A DNA stretch of 64,000 nucleotides from Sepioteuthis lessoniana (GCA_963585895.1 OY757904.1:64391203-64455202); one strand, 5' to 3'. Shown: positions 45,463-57,529, numbered from the stretch's first letter. The notes: a model not told the origin generated them from the sequence alone. Numbers and translations: made by a program.

Positions 45463-46058
45463 GAAATAGGTTGTTAATGGTAAAATATGTATCCTGCAGC
45501 AGGTTTCACAATAGGATTTTGAAAAATAAAAAATGACCACGTAAAATACTCGAAACATCAAAAAGCTCTCGATGAGTAGATTATATTTATATGGTCAAAA
45601 ATTATTGTAAAAATTAATTTTCCATTCCAATGTTGATTTATTTCAATTATAACTGAATTTTGACTAGGTAGGTTTCGCCTCTTCCAAAAAAAAAAAAAAA
45701 AAAAAAAAAAAGAAGTAATATTTGTTTTAGAAAGCGAATCACATTGAAGCATATTTTATGAATGTTCGTTTTTCTCATGGGGATGTTGTTTCCTCTAATG
45801 AATCTAAAGAAAGAAAGAAGCGATTTCATTATTTATGAAATGCAATTATTGTTATCTGAAAGTGAACTGTGTCTTTCCAGAACAAAGACATAACACAATT
45901 TAGATATCGAACTGAAATTAAATTAATTCGGTTTCTATTTATCTATCGAACAGAGTGCATATACATAATAGGAAATTAGAGAAAAAAGAATATGATGATT
46001 TCTGAAATTATTATATCGATACAAATAACACACACGCACGCACGCGCTAACAATCACT
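45463..46058. other. Unique stretch with a poly(A) run
   Basis: A run of about 26 A lies at 45686-45711. A CA/CG-rich stretch (ACACACGCACGCACGCGC) leads into the gap. No gene recognised. Confidence 0.55.
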
Positions 46059-46258
46059 NNNNNNNNNNNNNNNNNNNNNNNNNNNNNNNNNNNNNNNNNN
46101 NNNNNNNNNNNNNNNNNNNNNNNNNNNNNNNNNNNNNNNNNNNNNNNNNNNNNNNNNNNNNNNNNNNNNNNNNNNNNNNNNNNNNNNNNNNNNNNNNNNN
46201 NNNNNNNNNNNNNNNNNNNNNNNNNNNNNNNNNNNNNNNNNNNNNNNNNNNNNNNNNN
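46059..46258. other. Assembly gap, 200 N
   Basis: Exactly 200 undetermined bases, a round number typical of a placeholder rather than a measured gap size. Frames that appear to cross it are meaningless. Confidence 0.99.
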
Positions 46259-46296
46259 CTGTCACTTAATAAATGAAGTGAAGCATTTTACGCATC

Positions 46297-46298
<2 letters not shown>

Positions 46299-46356
<58 letters not shown>
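46299..46356. repeat. (TA)n microsatellite
   Basis: Long uninterrupted TA run 40 bases after the gap. Confidence 0.97.
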
Positions 46357-46357
<1 letters not shown>

Positions 46358-46499
46358 CTCCACACAAGCAGTATATGAGTCAAGGTAATTATTAAGGGGT
46401 GTTCAGCGAGTTTAAATTCAGTTTTTTCAAGTCCAGTCGGTTGAAGATGAAAAAACCAAAAATTTATCTTTGCAGATAGTAAGACCACACCAAAGGATG

Positions 46500-46665
46500 T
46501 CTTGCATATGACATTAAATAATCAGATGGCGAGGCTCCAGACTTGGAGATTTGGGGAATGTGGAATACCCCTTAATTAACATTGCTCCCAGGTTTACAGT
46601 GGCATGGAGAGGTGGCACACGATTGGCCTCCTTCTATGGGTCAAATAGAATAAACGGTGTATAAA
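46500..46665 (-). repeat. Mosaic repeat A, 3' block
   Basis: AATAATCAGATGGCGAGGCT, GGAATGTGGAATACCCC, TTGCTCCCAGGTTTACAGTG and TATGGGTCAAATAGAATAAA are the inverse of the repeat A 3' block. Confidence 0.7.
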
Positions 46666-47660
<995 letters not shown>

Positions 47661-47837
47661 CAATAAGTCCATCTTCGTCCATTCAAGTCACATGTCTCGT
47701 CTGATGTTTGAAATCTTTCCTAAAAATGTATAACTTGTCAAGGGACTGACCTGAGGTTGTGAGAAAAAAAATTATTACTTTGGTTTTCAAGAAAAGTTAC
47801 CTAAAAACATATTAAAGACTTACCTTTGATGTGCCTC

Positions 47838-47856
47838 TTCTTCTTCTTCTTCTTCT

Positions 47857-47891
<35 letters not shown>

Positions 47892-47898
47892 TTCTTCT
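47838..47898. repeat. (TTC)n microsatellite
   Basis: About 19 TTC units with a single CCTC interruption, directly before a D copy. Confidence 0.96.
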
Positions 47899-47904
47899 CT
47901 TGCG

Positions 47905-48430
47905 ACTTTTTCATTCCGGATCTAAATGTTTTCCACTGAAATCTCAGTGAGATTAAGTCTTCTCAGAGCACCAGGGCTATTCTAAGTATTCAGTCTGATT
48001 TTAACAATAATGTGATCTTCATTAGTTTTCCATTTACTCCATTTTTCTTGAGTTCGTTTCCAAGGTAAAAAGTACAACTGATATCATCACTACCTTCATG
48101 CTCCATAGGTTTTTTTTAAGATATCTCTGTTAAGATCCAGGTCTTTGACTGTTTTTTTTTTTTTTTTTTTTCTTTTATATTTTTTCTATCGTCTGCTGGA
48201 ACGGCAAAAACCACTATTTGACAATTCTTTTTTTTTTTGTTAATTAAAATTTGGCTTGGTTTTTCAGGCCCGTAATTTGGTGGGGGTCTCTTTGTATTTG
48301 TAATTCTGGGAATTTTAAACATCTCATTTTCATGGATATATCTTTACTTTTTGACACGAGTAATTATTTAAAGTTCTCACCCGAGTCTGAGTGATAGCAA
48401 TTCTCCGCAGTTCGTCAGTATTTATGTAGT
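47905..48430 (-). pseudogene. D-family LINE 3' fragment plus second partial end
   Basis: The first piece (47905-48345) reads on the minus strand RPPPNYGPEKPSQILINKKK, then CQIVVFAVPADDRKNIKE, the endonuclease segment with a Val where most copies have Asp. A second, short 3' end begins near 48365 (AAGTTCTCACCCGAGTCTG). Confidence 0.78.
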
Positions 48431-48444
48431 TATTTCATTCTTGG

Positions 48445-48545
48445 CAGTTTGAATTCAGAGTTTTCCTCCTGGTCGTCTGCTTTACTATTTACCCATAGTT
48501 AGAAAAGAAGATATGGATTCCAGCCTTTCGAAAGTGAATTAGCAT
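48445..48545 (-). mobile_element. SINE S2 relic
   Basis: GTTTGAATTCAGAGTTTTCC, ACTATTTACCCATAGTTAG and ATTCCAGCCTTTCGAAAGTG follow the S2 order. Truncated at both sides. Confidence 0.65.
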
Positions 48546-49155
48546 AAAAAACAAAAATTAAATAATTATAATCTCGGAGTGGAACACCGGTTGCCAGATC
48601 TATTTCGTTCGAAGATAACTCTATCGCAAATATTCCATCAAATAAGAATTAAAATCCACAAAATATAATAGTTAGCTACGAATTTACTGTAAATCAAGAT
48701 TCTATTTTATGTTCATAAGCTATAATATTAAGCACTGTTGAAGATGTAGTTGTTGCCATTGTTGTTGAAGGTTTAAAGCTGGTAAACGCCACAAGAGTAT
48801 GTTTAAATACATATGAGCATAATAGTGGAAGGAAAAAAGAACATCGGAATTATAGTCAAAAATGCACAATAAATATGAGTAAAGAATAAAGAGAAGAAAA
48901 TCTCTTAATAACTGCTACAAAAAGGTAACGTTTAGGAAAATGATTATGCGAAAAATAGTATGAATTATAATTCAAACTGATTTTGAAAGAAAAAATGAAA
49001 AGTTTGGAATATAAGGATTATTTTTAACAGACAGAAGGTGTGCAAACCTAATGTAATGTATATATCTAAGTAAAAGAGAAAATGATCCCGTACAAAAGGA
49101 AGGAAGGAAGCAAGGAAGGAAAAATAGATGGAAGGAAGGAAAGAAAGAAAGAACG
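48546..49155. other. Unique AT-rich stretch with GGAA repeats
   Basis: A (GGAA)n/(GAAA)n run at about 49100-49150 gives poly-Phe/Ser minus-strand frames that are not genes. Confidence 0.55.
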
Positions 49156-49517
49156 AATAATAATAATAAAAGAGAACTTGCAAAATAGTCGACTTTGCTG
49201 TCCCGGCTGACCACAGAATAAAACTGAAAGAATGTGAAAAAGAAGGATAAGTACCTCGACCTTGCTAGGGAATTGAAAAAAAAAACTGTGGAACATGCAG
49301 GTGACAATTATACCAATTATAATTGGTGCGTTTGGAACGGTAACAAAAGGGACTGGTGGACTTGGAATTTTCGGACAGGTGGAGACCATCCAAACGACAG
49401 CATTATTGAGAACGGCCAGAATACTGAGAAGAGTCCTGGAGACTTGAGGAGACTTGCTGTCACTCAGACTCCAGTGAAAAACCATCGGCTAACGCTGATG
49501 TGAAAAGCTCTAATGAG

Positions 49518-49520
<3 letters not shown>
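49156..49520 (+). pseudogene. D-family LINE 3' end between two (TAA)n runs
   Basis: Starts after ATAATAATAATA (49156-49168) with GAGAACTTGCAAAATAGTCG and CCCGGCTGACCACAG. Decodes to the CKIVDFAVPADHR region, LARELKK and TIQTTALLRTARILRRVLE, ending GCTCTAATGAGTGA just before (ATA)n at 49521-49562. Very similar to the copy at 23751. Confidence 0.87.

Positions 49521-49562
<42 letters not shown>
49521..49562. repeat. (TAA)n tail of a D copy
   Basis: About 14 TAA units after the D 3' end. Confidence 0.95.
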
Positions 49563-49563
<1 letters not shown>

Positions 49564-49579
49564 CATAAGGAACAACTAC

Positions 49580-50186
49580 GTTAAAACCAAAAAAATGATA
49601 AGACGCAACAAAATAGTTAATTTAGTTAATGTGGTGATAGAGACATAACTAACCATCACATTCTAAGCGAATGCAATAAATTAGCGCAAAAAGAACGTAC
49701 GAATGGAGACGATTGGGTGAGTGTATACAGTGACGGTGGAGGAATGGATTTTGGCATAGAAAAGGTACCATGCTAAAAATAAAAAGCGGAAAACGACAAA
49801 AGACAGAAGGAATGGAACAACCAAAAGAAGAAAAAATCAGAACGTTGGGAGAAAAGGAAACTTACACTTACTTGGAAATATTGGAAGGGGACACCATCGA
49901 ACAAGCAAAGATGAAAGAAAAATTTAAAAAGAGTTACTTAGGAAAACACGAAGAATTAATCCTAAGTAAAGTATATTGCAGAAATCTCATCAAAAGTTCT
50001 AAACCCCTGGGTTGTTACACTTTTAAGATACCCGGAAACTTTTAATAGGAGACGAGGGAAGAACATCAACAGATGGATCAGAGAGCAAGAAAGGTCATAA
50101 CGATGTTTAAAGTCTTACATCCCAGACATGACAGAGACAAACTATATGTGATAAGAATTGAAAGAGGAAGAGGAGCCATCAGCATT
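49580..50186 (+). pseudogene. D-family LINE, shuffled internal fragments
   Basis: The first part (49590-49720) is the CCHC segment (DKTQQNS, CGDRDITNHHILSECNK). The next part (49730-50186) is from upstream in the element: GMDFGIEKVPC, KIRTLGEKETYTYLEILEGD, SKVYCRNLIKSSKPLG, then MDQRARK-like text and KVLHPRHDRDKLYV. The order is reversed relative to an intact element, so it is a rearranged or doubly inserted relic. It ends at a head-to-head junction with a minus-strand piece at 50187. Confidence 0.78.
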
Positions 50187-50975
50187 TTTTTTATGTAGTC
50201 TTCAAGTTGTCTTATCGATATATCAAAGCTCTGTTTACAATGCCATAAAGAATCTGTGGTCAACTGGGACGAAGACGTTAGGTTCTCATTTTCCTATTGA
50301 CTATCACTTGGTCTGATCGTCTAGCCGAGTCTAGGTGATCTGTTTATATCATAAAATCCCAGAGAAGCTTGTGCATCTCATGCTCCGGGACATGTTTCGA
50401 ATTATTGATTTACTACTTGTATATATTACTTTGTAATTTCTTGAATAATTCCAGTGGATCACCAAATCGTTTCTTGTCTTATAAACTTTTTGTTTTAATT
50501 TGCTGCATCCGCTTATTATATAATTAATCATTTCCTCTATATGACAACATAACTTACATTTACTATTTTGTTGTGTCTTATCTATTTTGGTTTCATCATA
50601 GTTTGTCCTCATGGGGTTGTGTTTTGTGCTGCTATTAGAAGACACTCAATTTCTCTCTTAATATTTCTCTTTCTTAGCTTTCCCCAGGTCATCACGTGTG
50701 ACATTTCGCTTGTTTGTCTTTTAAAATATCCATACAGTGGTTTTTCTTTCCATTTTTGTTTTCTAGTTATTGTTTTGTTTATCCTTGTGTTCTTTGTGTT
50801 GTTTCTAGATACTGTATTTAATTTTACTTTGCTCTTTTTGATGTTGTATTCTAATCATCGTATTGATGTATCGACACTATCATCAATCCTGGCGAGTCAT
50901 CCTCCTCCTTCTTTTCTAGACACATATAGTATGTCTATGTTATCTCTCGGGTAGAAGGACTTATGCATCGTGATA
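50187..50975 (-). pseudogene. D-family LINE, internal fragment
   Basis: Minus strand: FDISIRQLEDYIKK near 50200; then, from a separate piece (50276-50975), endonuclease-side CTGATCGTCTAGCCGAGTC, TKHNPMRTNYDETKIDKTQQ, KCKLCCHIEEMINYIISGC (CCHC knuckle with changes), and SIDDSVDTSIR-like text. Frame-broken. Confidence 0.78.
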
Positions 50976-50984
50976 CTTATTATC

Positions 50985-52800
50985 AGTATTATTTTTCAGT
51001 TCTCCAGGATTTCTCTGAGTATTATAGCCGATCTTTACAATGCAATGATCTGGATGGTATCCTTTGATATCAAAATCCTTCAGTCTCTTTTCTAATTAAA
51101 AGGGGCTAGTTCCCGAGCGCAACAATTACAATCCCCATCTCCGTCTCCCACATGTTCCATAGTTTCTTCAGCCTTCTTACAAGATCCAAATATTTGTCAA
51201 TCTTTTAACTTTTTTAAAATTTCCAGTGAGTTGTTTGTTGGAACGGCATAATTTACTAGATGGCAAGTTATTTTTACTTGTCAATTTAAACCAGATCTTG
51301 TCTTCTGGTCGGGAAGGGTGATCCGTTTGTATCTCGAATTCCCGGAGAATGCTGTGCGTGTGATTCTCAAAATTTCTTGGTAGAATATATACGATTTGAT
51401 AAAATGGTCAAATTTGTATCTCTAGCACAATTCCCAATGAATCACCTATACTGTCCAGTCATACATATTCTTGTACTCTTTTATGGTAATTCGCTGCATT
51501 CACTTATAATGGGATAAACTCTCTTATCTCTGCCACCACATAAGCTACAGTTGTTACCCTGGTCTTTATGGTATTATTCGGCAGTGTTTTTAACAGTTAC
51601 TCTCTTGAGGTTTTTCTTTCTAAGCCATGTTACGGTCTTCTCGTGCCCAATCCTGGCAGTTTGTAGCTTGGTGTATCCATACAGTTGTTTCTCTTCCCAT
51701 TTCTTTTTATGAGATTTTGTTTTTCTTTTTGTTGCTATTTTCTATTGCTGTTAGAGGCGGCTATATTTTGTCACTGTTTATTCTTTTTAATGTATTACTG
51801 GAAACCTTCTATTGATGCTTCTACACAATCGTTAATGCTGTCAAATCGTCTTCCTCCATTTATTGATGAATATAATCAGTTTATATCATCTCTCAGGTGA
51901 AAGGCATTGTACATTGATATCAATTTTCTTGTCTTTTGGTCCATTTATCTGAGTTTCTCCCTTGTCCATTTTAGGAAAAGTCTCGCGTATCTTATCAGTA
52001 GAACTGTAGAGGTGTTTATCACTTACATGAGATATCTATTGCAAAGATTGGTTTCGAGAAGAATTCTTATTGTTCTGAGGTTCTTTATTCTTAATTTTTT
52101 CGTTCATCTTTGATGGTGTCTGCTTTTTGAATGCCTAAGGACTTGTAATTTTTCTTCTTCTCAAGAATTCTGATTCTTTCCTGATTTATTAATTTTGTTT
52201 CTTCTTTCCTTCTTTTCATGATGTGCATGGCGTATATTTCATTTCCAAATTCGTAAGCTATATCCAAGTTGTATATTTTTATTGTTTGTTTCGTGGTTTC
52301 TAATTCTTTTTCATTTTTAACAAATAGCTTTATATCATCCATTTACATAAGGTGGTTTAATTTTTCTTGTGATTTTGTTTCCCTGAGTATATTTCCAAAG
52401 TATATTATAAAGAAGCATCCTTGCTATAACAAATAGCATTGGTTGATTTGATTTTCCCTGGAAGAAGCATCTTTAGTTTTTCCCCTATGCTAGGGTGTGT
52501 CCTATCGCTGTTTATTCTTGTTTCAAGCTTTTCAAGTGTTATGTGATGAAGTTCATGTCTTTTCCAGATAGTTTTTACATTTTAAGACATTTTGTTATCC
52601 ATGTTTTTGAAACCATATTATAGGCAGTTTGCAATGAATCCACATCGTACATATTTTTTTCTGCTTTGTTTTGACCTCTTTGAGGATGTGCTGATATGTA
52701 GATAGTTGGTTATCTCTTTCTTCGGTTCCCTTACTGCATCATTTCTGTTCTTCCGGGAAGAGTCCGTTGCTCACAAATGGGTATAGATTATTTCTCGTAT
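50985..52800 (-). pseudogene. D-family LINE, longest copy, RT palm to 3' region
   Basis: About 1.8 kb covering, from the 5' side on the minus strand: a finger/palm segment (FFQGKSNQPMLFVIA, where the family has the FQGDSLSP-type box), the catalytic box now read as stop-MDD (52334-52345), ETTKQTIKIYNLDIAYEFGN, KNYKSLGIQKADTIKDE, the connection region, a CCHC region, and the endonuclease-side GAGATACAAACGGATCACCC. The YMDD tyrosine codon has become TAA, so the enzyme is dead. Boundaries: the 3' end is diverged near 50985; the 5' end is cut by the RTE copy at 52837. Confidence 0.85.
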
Positions 52801-52836
52801 TTGTGCCGTTAGGACTTTATTTTATTATCATTATTA

Positions 52837-53290
52837 ATCATCATCATCATCATCATATCGCGCTGGTAGCACGGATATCCCTGACCCTCTCTCGCCACTC
52901 CTTCCTATCGTTCATCGCCCTCGGTAGGTCTTCAGGACAACATCCCGTATCCTCACATAGCTGCTGAATGTATGTTCGTGCTGGTCGTCCTGCTTTTGCA
53001 CGGCCATGTGTGGGGGTCCATAAGAGTACATCTCTTATGAGTTCGTCCCTGCTTCTCCAGCAGTGTCCTGCATGTCTGGTTTGTCTAACTTGAATAGTTT
53101 TCGTGATAGGGGGCAGGTGGCCGTACAGTTGGTGTCTTGTGGAGTGTTGCCGCCAGGACTTGTTTAAGATTGCACGTAGCATTCTTGTGTAATTGTCGTC
53201 TAGCTTCTTCTCGAGTCGTTTTTTTAGCGTCCATGTAGTGCAGCCATATAGCAGTATCGATGTGACCGCTGCCTGGAAGAAACTGCGTTA
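52837..53290 (-). pseudogene. RTE-like LINE 3' fragment with (ATC)n tail, open frame
   Basis: Minus strand, open without stops for about 145 codons: RSFFQAAVTSILLYGCTTW, LKKRLEKKLDDNYTRMLRA, ILNKSWRQHSTRHQLYGHLP, TKTIQVRQTRHAGHCW, AKAGRPARTYIQQLCEDTG, RAMNDRKEWRERVRDIRATS. The tail (ATC)n at 52837-52857 adjoins a TTATTATCATTATTA tract. 5'-truncated. High identity with 34047-34690 and 16630-16903 indicates recent activity of the family. Confidence 0.92.
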
Positions 53291-53299
53291 ATGATACTA

Positions 53300-54006
53300 T
53301 GAGAGATTTTCTCTCTAGCGTTAGCCCGATAGTTTTTCACTGGAGTTTAATTAACAGCAAGTCTCCTCAAGTGTAAGGTTATTATATTTCTCTCGAGAGT
53401 TTATCACACCAGTGTTAACTGATAGTTTATCACGTGAGTTTGAGTGACAGCAAGTCCTCTCAAGTCTCTAGAACACTTTTAATTATTCTGTCCGATCGTA
53501 ATAATTCTGTATTTTGAATGGTCTACAATTTTCCTCTTATTTCCAAGTCTTTCAGTCCTGTTACCAATCCTTTGGGGATTGTTCCAAGGGCATCAATTAC
53601 AGTTGGTATTACGGTCACCTTCATGTTCCTGGGGTTCTTTTTTATTTCTCAAGCAAGATTTTGATATTTATCTTTATTTTCGCTTTCTTCAATTTTATCC
53701 TATCCAGTACGAAAAATTCCACTATTCGTCGTGGTTTTTTGTTTACTATCATTAGGTCTGTTCCTCTGACCGATAATAAATGATCTGCTTGTATGTGAAA
53801 TTCCTAAAGAATTTTTTGAGTCTCATTCTCCGAGACGGATTCCGGTCTGTATTTATCAGATTTGCTCATATGGCTAAATTTAATTTTTTGCCGAATTCCT
53901 AGTGAATGACCTTCTCCACCCAATCGTGTCTAATCTTGTACTCTTTATCAGTTAATTTGCTGCATTCACTTATCATATGATTGATTATGTCGTCTCTATT
54001 ACCACA
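53300..54006 (-). pseudogene. D-family LINE 3' part, first half of an interrupted copy
   Basis: A short end fragment (53315-53370) is followed by TTATTATA and a fresh 3' end at about 53396 (GAGTTTATCACACCAGTG). It continues through TTGGGGATTGTTCCAAGGGC and ACTATCATTAGGTCTGTTCC to CTCTATTACCACA at 54006, where SINE S1 interrupts it. Confidence 0.83.
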
Positions 54007-54225
54007 GGGGGTGTCCTCGTGGTGTAATGGTTAAAGCCATGGACTGCAGAATCGTAGTACGCGAGTTTATACCCCAGTCGCGCTATTACGTTCACTTTCG
54101 GGCAAATACCCTTGGGAAAGGCATGAACCCCCTTATCCTTCCAGCTATGGGTTAAATATTACCACAGCTGTTATTCTAGGAGAAAAAAAAGAGTTGATAT
54201 GCCATTAAACAAAGAAACCAAACCA
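54007..54225 (+). mobile_element. SINE S1, full-length, inside a D copy
   Basis: GGGGGTGTCCTCGTGGTGTA head, GGACTGCAGAATCGTAGTA anticodon-like arm, body with CGGGCAAATACCCTTGGGAA, and end module GTTGATATGCCATTAAACAA. Target duplication: TCTATTACCACA (53995-54006) against TCTATTAACACA (54226-54237), 11 of 12. Confidence 0.92.
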
Positions 54226-54244
54226 TCTATTAACACATAACCCA

Positions 54245-54540
54245 TAATTGGAGGTGCTCGTTGTGTAATGGTAATCGTCTTAGGAAATGGACACGGCGAC
54301 TCGAGTTCAAATCCTGAACGAGAATGATAGCATTTCACATAGCACTAATACGCTTGGGAAAGGTATGAATCCAATTATTTCCCCTCCAGCTATGGGTAAA
54401 TAGTAGAACAGATTGAGTTCTTCAACCTTGGTGAGGCAGCTAGTCTAGGAAAAGAAAAACTCTGAATTCAAACCTTTTAAACTGCTTAAAAATTGACCCA
54501 GTGTCATATCCTGCTTGAGCGGAGGGGTTGATAAATAGGA
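54245..54540 (+). mobile_element. SINE S2, full-length, inserted next to S1
   Basis: Best S2 copy. Head GGAGGTGCTCGTTGTGTAAT with A-box-like TGTAATGGTAATCG, B box GAGTTCAAATCCTGA, central GCTATGGGTAAATAGTAGAA, end GAGCGGAGGGGTTGATAAAT. Target duplication: TTAACACATAACCCA (54230-54244) against TTACCACATAACCCA (54541-54555), 14 of 15. It landed in the duplicated target left by S1, so it is the younger of the two. Confidence 0.92.
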
Positions 54541-55560
54541 TTACCACATAACCCACATTTGCTATTTTGCTGCGTCAAATCTATTTTTGCTTAACATAGT
54601 AAGTCCGTATAGCGCTATTTTGTGCTGCTCTGAGAAGATATCAATTTTCTCTCCAAAGGTTTCCCTCTCTTTATCATATCAAAATCTTCTCTCGAGAGAT
54701 TTTCCTTTTTTGTCGCTTGAAATGCCCATACAATCACATTTCTTCCTATTTCTTTTTCTAGTTATTGCTGTTCTGTTGATCCTTGTGTTATTCGTATTGT
54801 TTCTGGTTGCTGTAATCCGACTTTCTTTGTTTTTTGTAGTCTTTGAATTGTTGCTTCGATGTATGTTCGCTATCTTCAATACAGGCGACTCCTCTTCCTC
54901 CTTCTGTTCTTGACACATATAGTATTTCTATGTCATGTCTGGGATGTAAGACCTTATGCATCATCATGAATTTTCTTGTTCTCTGGTCCATTTATAGAAA
55001 TTCTTCAATCGTCTTCTATAAAGATATTCCTGAGCACCTTACAATAGAGGGCAGCCCAGGCGTTTATGCCTTTGATGAGATTTATGCTATATAATTTGGT
55101 TTCGAGTAACTTTTTGTGTTCTCCTGAGGGAGTATTTTTTTCATCTCTGTTGTCATTTCTATTCTGTTTTCCATTTTGTTTTCTCGATAAAATTTATGAC
55201 TTCGTCTGGTATCTTGATATTTTGAGACAGTTTATCATCAGTTTTCCGTGTCCATATTATATGTGCTGTTGTCGTCAATCCACGTCTTAACAAATTTTTT
55301 TTGTTTTGTTTTGCTCTCCTTAAGGACGTATTGATCAATGTAGTGTAGATATATTCTTCTTCTTCCTTAGCGGCATTCTCTCTTCAGGGAAAAGTCAGCA
55401 GATTATTAGCAAATCTCGTCCCTCATTCGTGCCGTTAGTATTTTTCACCTCATCAGTAATAATCTTATGGGCCTGTAGATATTGAGAGCAGTTCCTTTCG
55501 GGGCGGTCTTCTTGGATATGAGTGGTCTTTCCTTCTGTAAATGTATTATGTTATAAATAC
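54541..55560 (-). pseudogene. D-family LINE, second half of the interrupted copy
   Basis: Resumes with ACCCACATTTGCTATTTTGC (CCHC side). Minus strand includes MDQRTRKFMMMHKVLHPRHD, IEILYVSRTEGGRGVACIED and SEHTSKQQFKDYKK, then upstream RT-side text near 55040-55300 and a decayed RT N-terminal part to about 55560. With 53396-54006 this gives about 1.6 kb of one element. Confidence 0.82.
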
Positions 55561-56160
55561 ATTTTTCTCATGAATCAGAAACTCTAATCAGAATTGTTTT
55601 GTATACAAGCCAGAATAAGCAGAAAATGAATCAGGGGATTCCCCTTGTAGGACAGCTCTCGTCTATTAGCAAGGCAGAGAACAAAAAATTCGGGAAAAAG
55701 CAAACTAAAAAAAAAATTAAGTATGGAAAGTTTTTATTCAATTTTCTTGCCGGTGTGGATGAACGGTTACTGATGTTATGACACACGAATATAAAATTGT
55801 TATAATTTAAAATTGAGGAAGGATCACCACTTTTGGAGTGAAAGAAAGAGTAAAGCAGGTTTGAAGTGGGTGACAAACATTGGGGAAGCGGAGTTGATAG
55901 TTGTAAAAAAAAGAGGGAAAAGTTTGAAAATTCGCAGCTTTACCCACCATCACCCCTCGGAAAAGAAAGATACTTAAAATACAAGGGATTTCTTCCTCTC
56001 AAAAGGGACCAATAGATAGAGCGCAAATTGACTATTAGATTTGCATCGGTCTGGGCTCTGGTCTTGAACTAGATTGCCCAGAGTCAAGAGACAAAGAATA
56101 GGTAAATTACATGTTATTTGGGCGTGATGTAGTCTTATTGATATACGACACTACGAAAGA
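55561..56160. other. Unique stretch
   Basis: Two opposed frames of 60-81 codons (55599-55876) overlap and have no recognised domain. No repeat family seen. Confidence 0.45.
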
Positions 56161-56900
56161 AGCGAACGAAGACTGATATAATGCGACGCCTAGAGATGCC
56201 CTCGTGCCCAACTCCAGGAGATAGAAAACTGAAAAGAAACCAAGACGATGTGATACTTTAGAAATCAACGCAGAGCGGACGTATATGTCTTTGTGCTAGA
56301 CTCATAGAGATAGATAAGTGAAGAAAAATCAAGATATGATACTTTACAGAACACTGTAGAGGGGACAAGAGATGCCTTCGTGCTAGTCTGTTCCGGATAT
56401 AGGAAGAGCGAAGTGAATAAAAAAAAAAACACGATAATTGCCGAGAGAGCTGTGGACGAGCAGAAAGCAACTACTAAATTTCACGTTTTAACTTTATACC
56501 AGACTACTGTACATATTGAAAGTGAAGAAAGTCCATCTCATTATAACATTGTGAAATACCAGAGATAAGAAGAATAGCCCCACGGAGAATATCCAAGTTG
56601 AATTCCCTGTCACCCTGAGATGTGAACTTTTACCAGACTATGCCGTGTGTAGAAAAAGCACAGGGAGACAGAGAAAGCCCGAAATAACGCGTCAGTAGCA
56701 AAAGGCGACGACTAGATTCCAGAATTTGGTCTTCTATCAGACTGCTATTGGTATAGAAAGTGAAGAAACCCTGTCCTATTAAAACATTGAGGAATAATCT
56801 CTACGGTTGAGAGATTGAAAATATAACTGCCATTTAGATTGCCTTACGTCAGTCTATAGACATTGAAAATAGTAAAGCCTAAACTTATATAAGAAATCAG
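56160..56900. repeat. Ancient degenerate tandem array, about 85-120 bp units
   Basis: Recurring blocks: GAGATGCCCTCGTGCCCAAC (56192), ATGTCTTTGTGCTAGACTC (56285), GAGATGCCTTCGTGCTAGTC (56369). Each is followed by a GGAGATAGAAAACTGAA-like segment and GATACTTTAGAAATCAACGC or GATACTTTACAGAACACTG. Later units centre on CCAGACTACTGTACATATTG, TACCAGACTATGCCGTGTG and TATCAGACTGCTATTGGTA. Units are strongly diverged. Confidence 0.65.
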
Positions 56901-57365
56901 CTCACTGATACTTAGTGAACTGTGTCTTAGACCTTAACTCCTCTCCAACCTCTGAGAAGGATGAATGGTGGTGCCATTGTTAAAGACATTTTTTTTCTTT
57001 TCTTACTTAATATTATTATTCTTACAAAGCTGCATTTGTTGGCGTCGACTTTTTCCCTTTCTTAATTGAGAGATCTTACCCGTTTACTGGCCGACCAGCA
57101 ACTTCGATTTGCAATTGATCTGTTGTCTGAATCTAAGAAACACTTCGTCGGTTGATAACGAATTGATCGTGTCATCCGAAGATGTATACGTCCATCGGAA
57201 CGATCACAGGATCGGAAGCGGAATCACCCCTGGGGTTGGCGAGGTCGGGTGTACCATCACAACTCAGACGTCTCTTGTCTTATATATTTTTGCTAGTTTA
57301 CTGGATTCGTTAATTGTTAATCTAATCCTTAATCTTTGACCCCACGTCAACATCACTTGCTTTTC
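56901..57365. other. Unique stretch, relatively GC-rich centre
   Basis: A 76-codon frame at 57109-57339 (+) ends in hydrophobic LVLYIFASLLDSLIVNLIL. No domain, start-context or splice support was recognised. Confidence 0.35.
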
Positions 57366-57453
57366 TGTTATTTTCAATTTTCGCTTAAATGTAATTGGTC
57401 CTTATGGCGTTGTTTTGTGTTGGTATTCGAAGATATTCACTTTCTCTCTTAAG
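57366..57453 (-). pseudogene. D-family LINE, short internal fragment
   Basis: ATTGGTCCTTATGGCGTTGT and GGTATTCGAAGATATTCACT are the inverse of the QNNAIRTN-coding segment of D. Confidence 0.7.
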
Positions 57454-57529
57454 CTATTATTATTATTATTATTGCACCACTTTTTTCACACAAGTTTTAA
57501 GTTGATTTTCACTGAAATTCGTTGGTTTG
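57454..57529 (-). pseudogene. D-family LINE 3' tip next to (ATT)n, split from 58103
   Basis: (ATT)n at 57456-57474, then ACTTTTTTCACACAAGTTTT and GATTTTCACTGAAATTCG. The rest of this copy resumes at 58103 after mosaic repeat A. Confidence 0.72.

Noticed and set aside
46047..46276. Open frames across the N gap
   Set aside because: They consist of undetermined bases.
48965..49183. Phe/Ser-rich minus-strand frames
   Set aside because: They are translations of a GGAA/GAAA simple repeat running into a D copy.
54007..54085. A functional tRNA gene on the S1/S2 heads
   Set aside because: The acceptor and anticodon stems are not complementary and the sequence continues into SINE body with target duplications, so these are SINE promoters, not tRNA genes.
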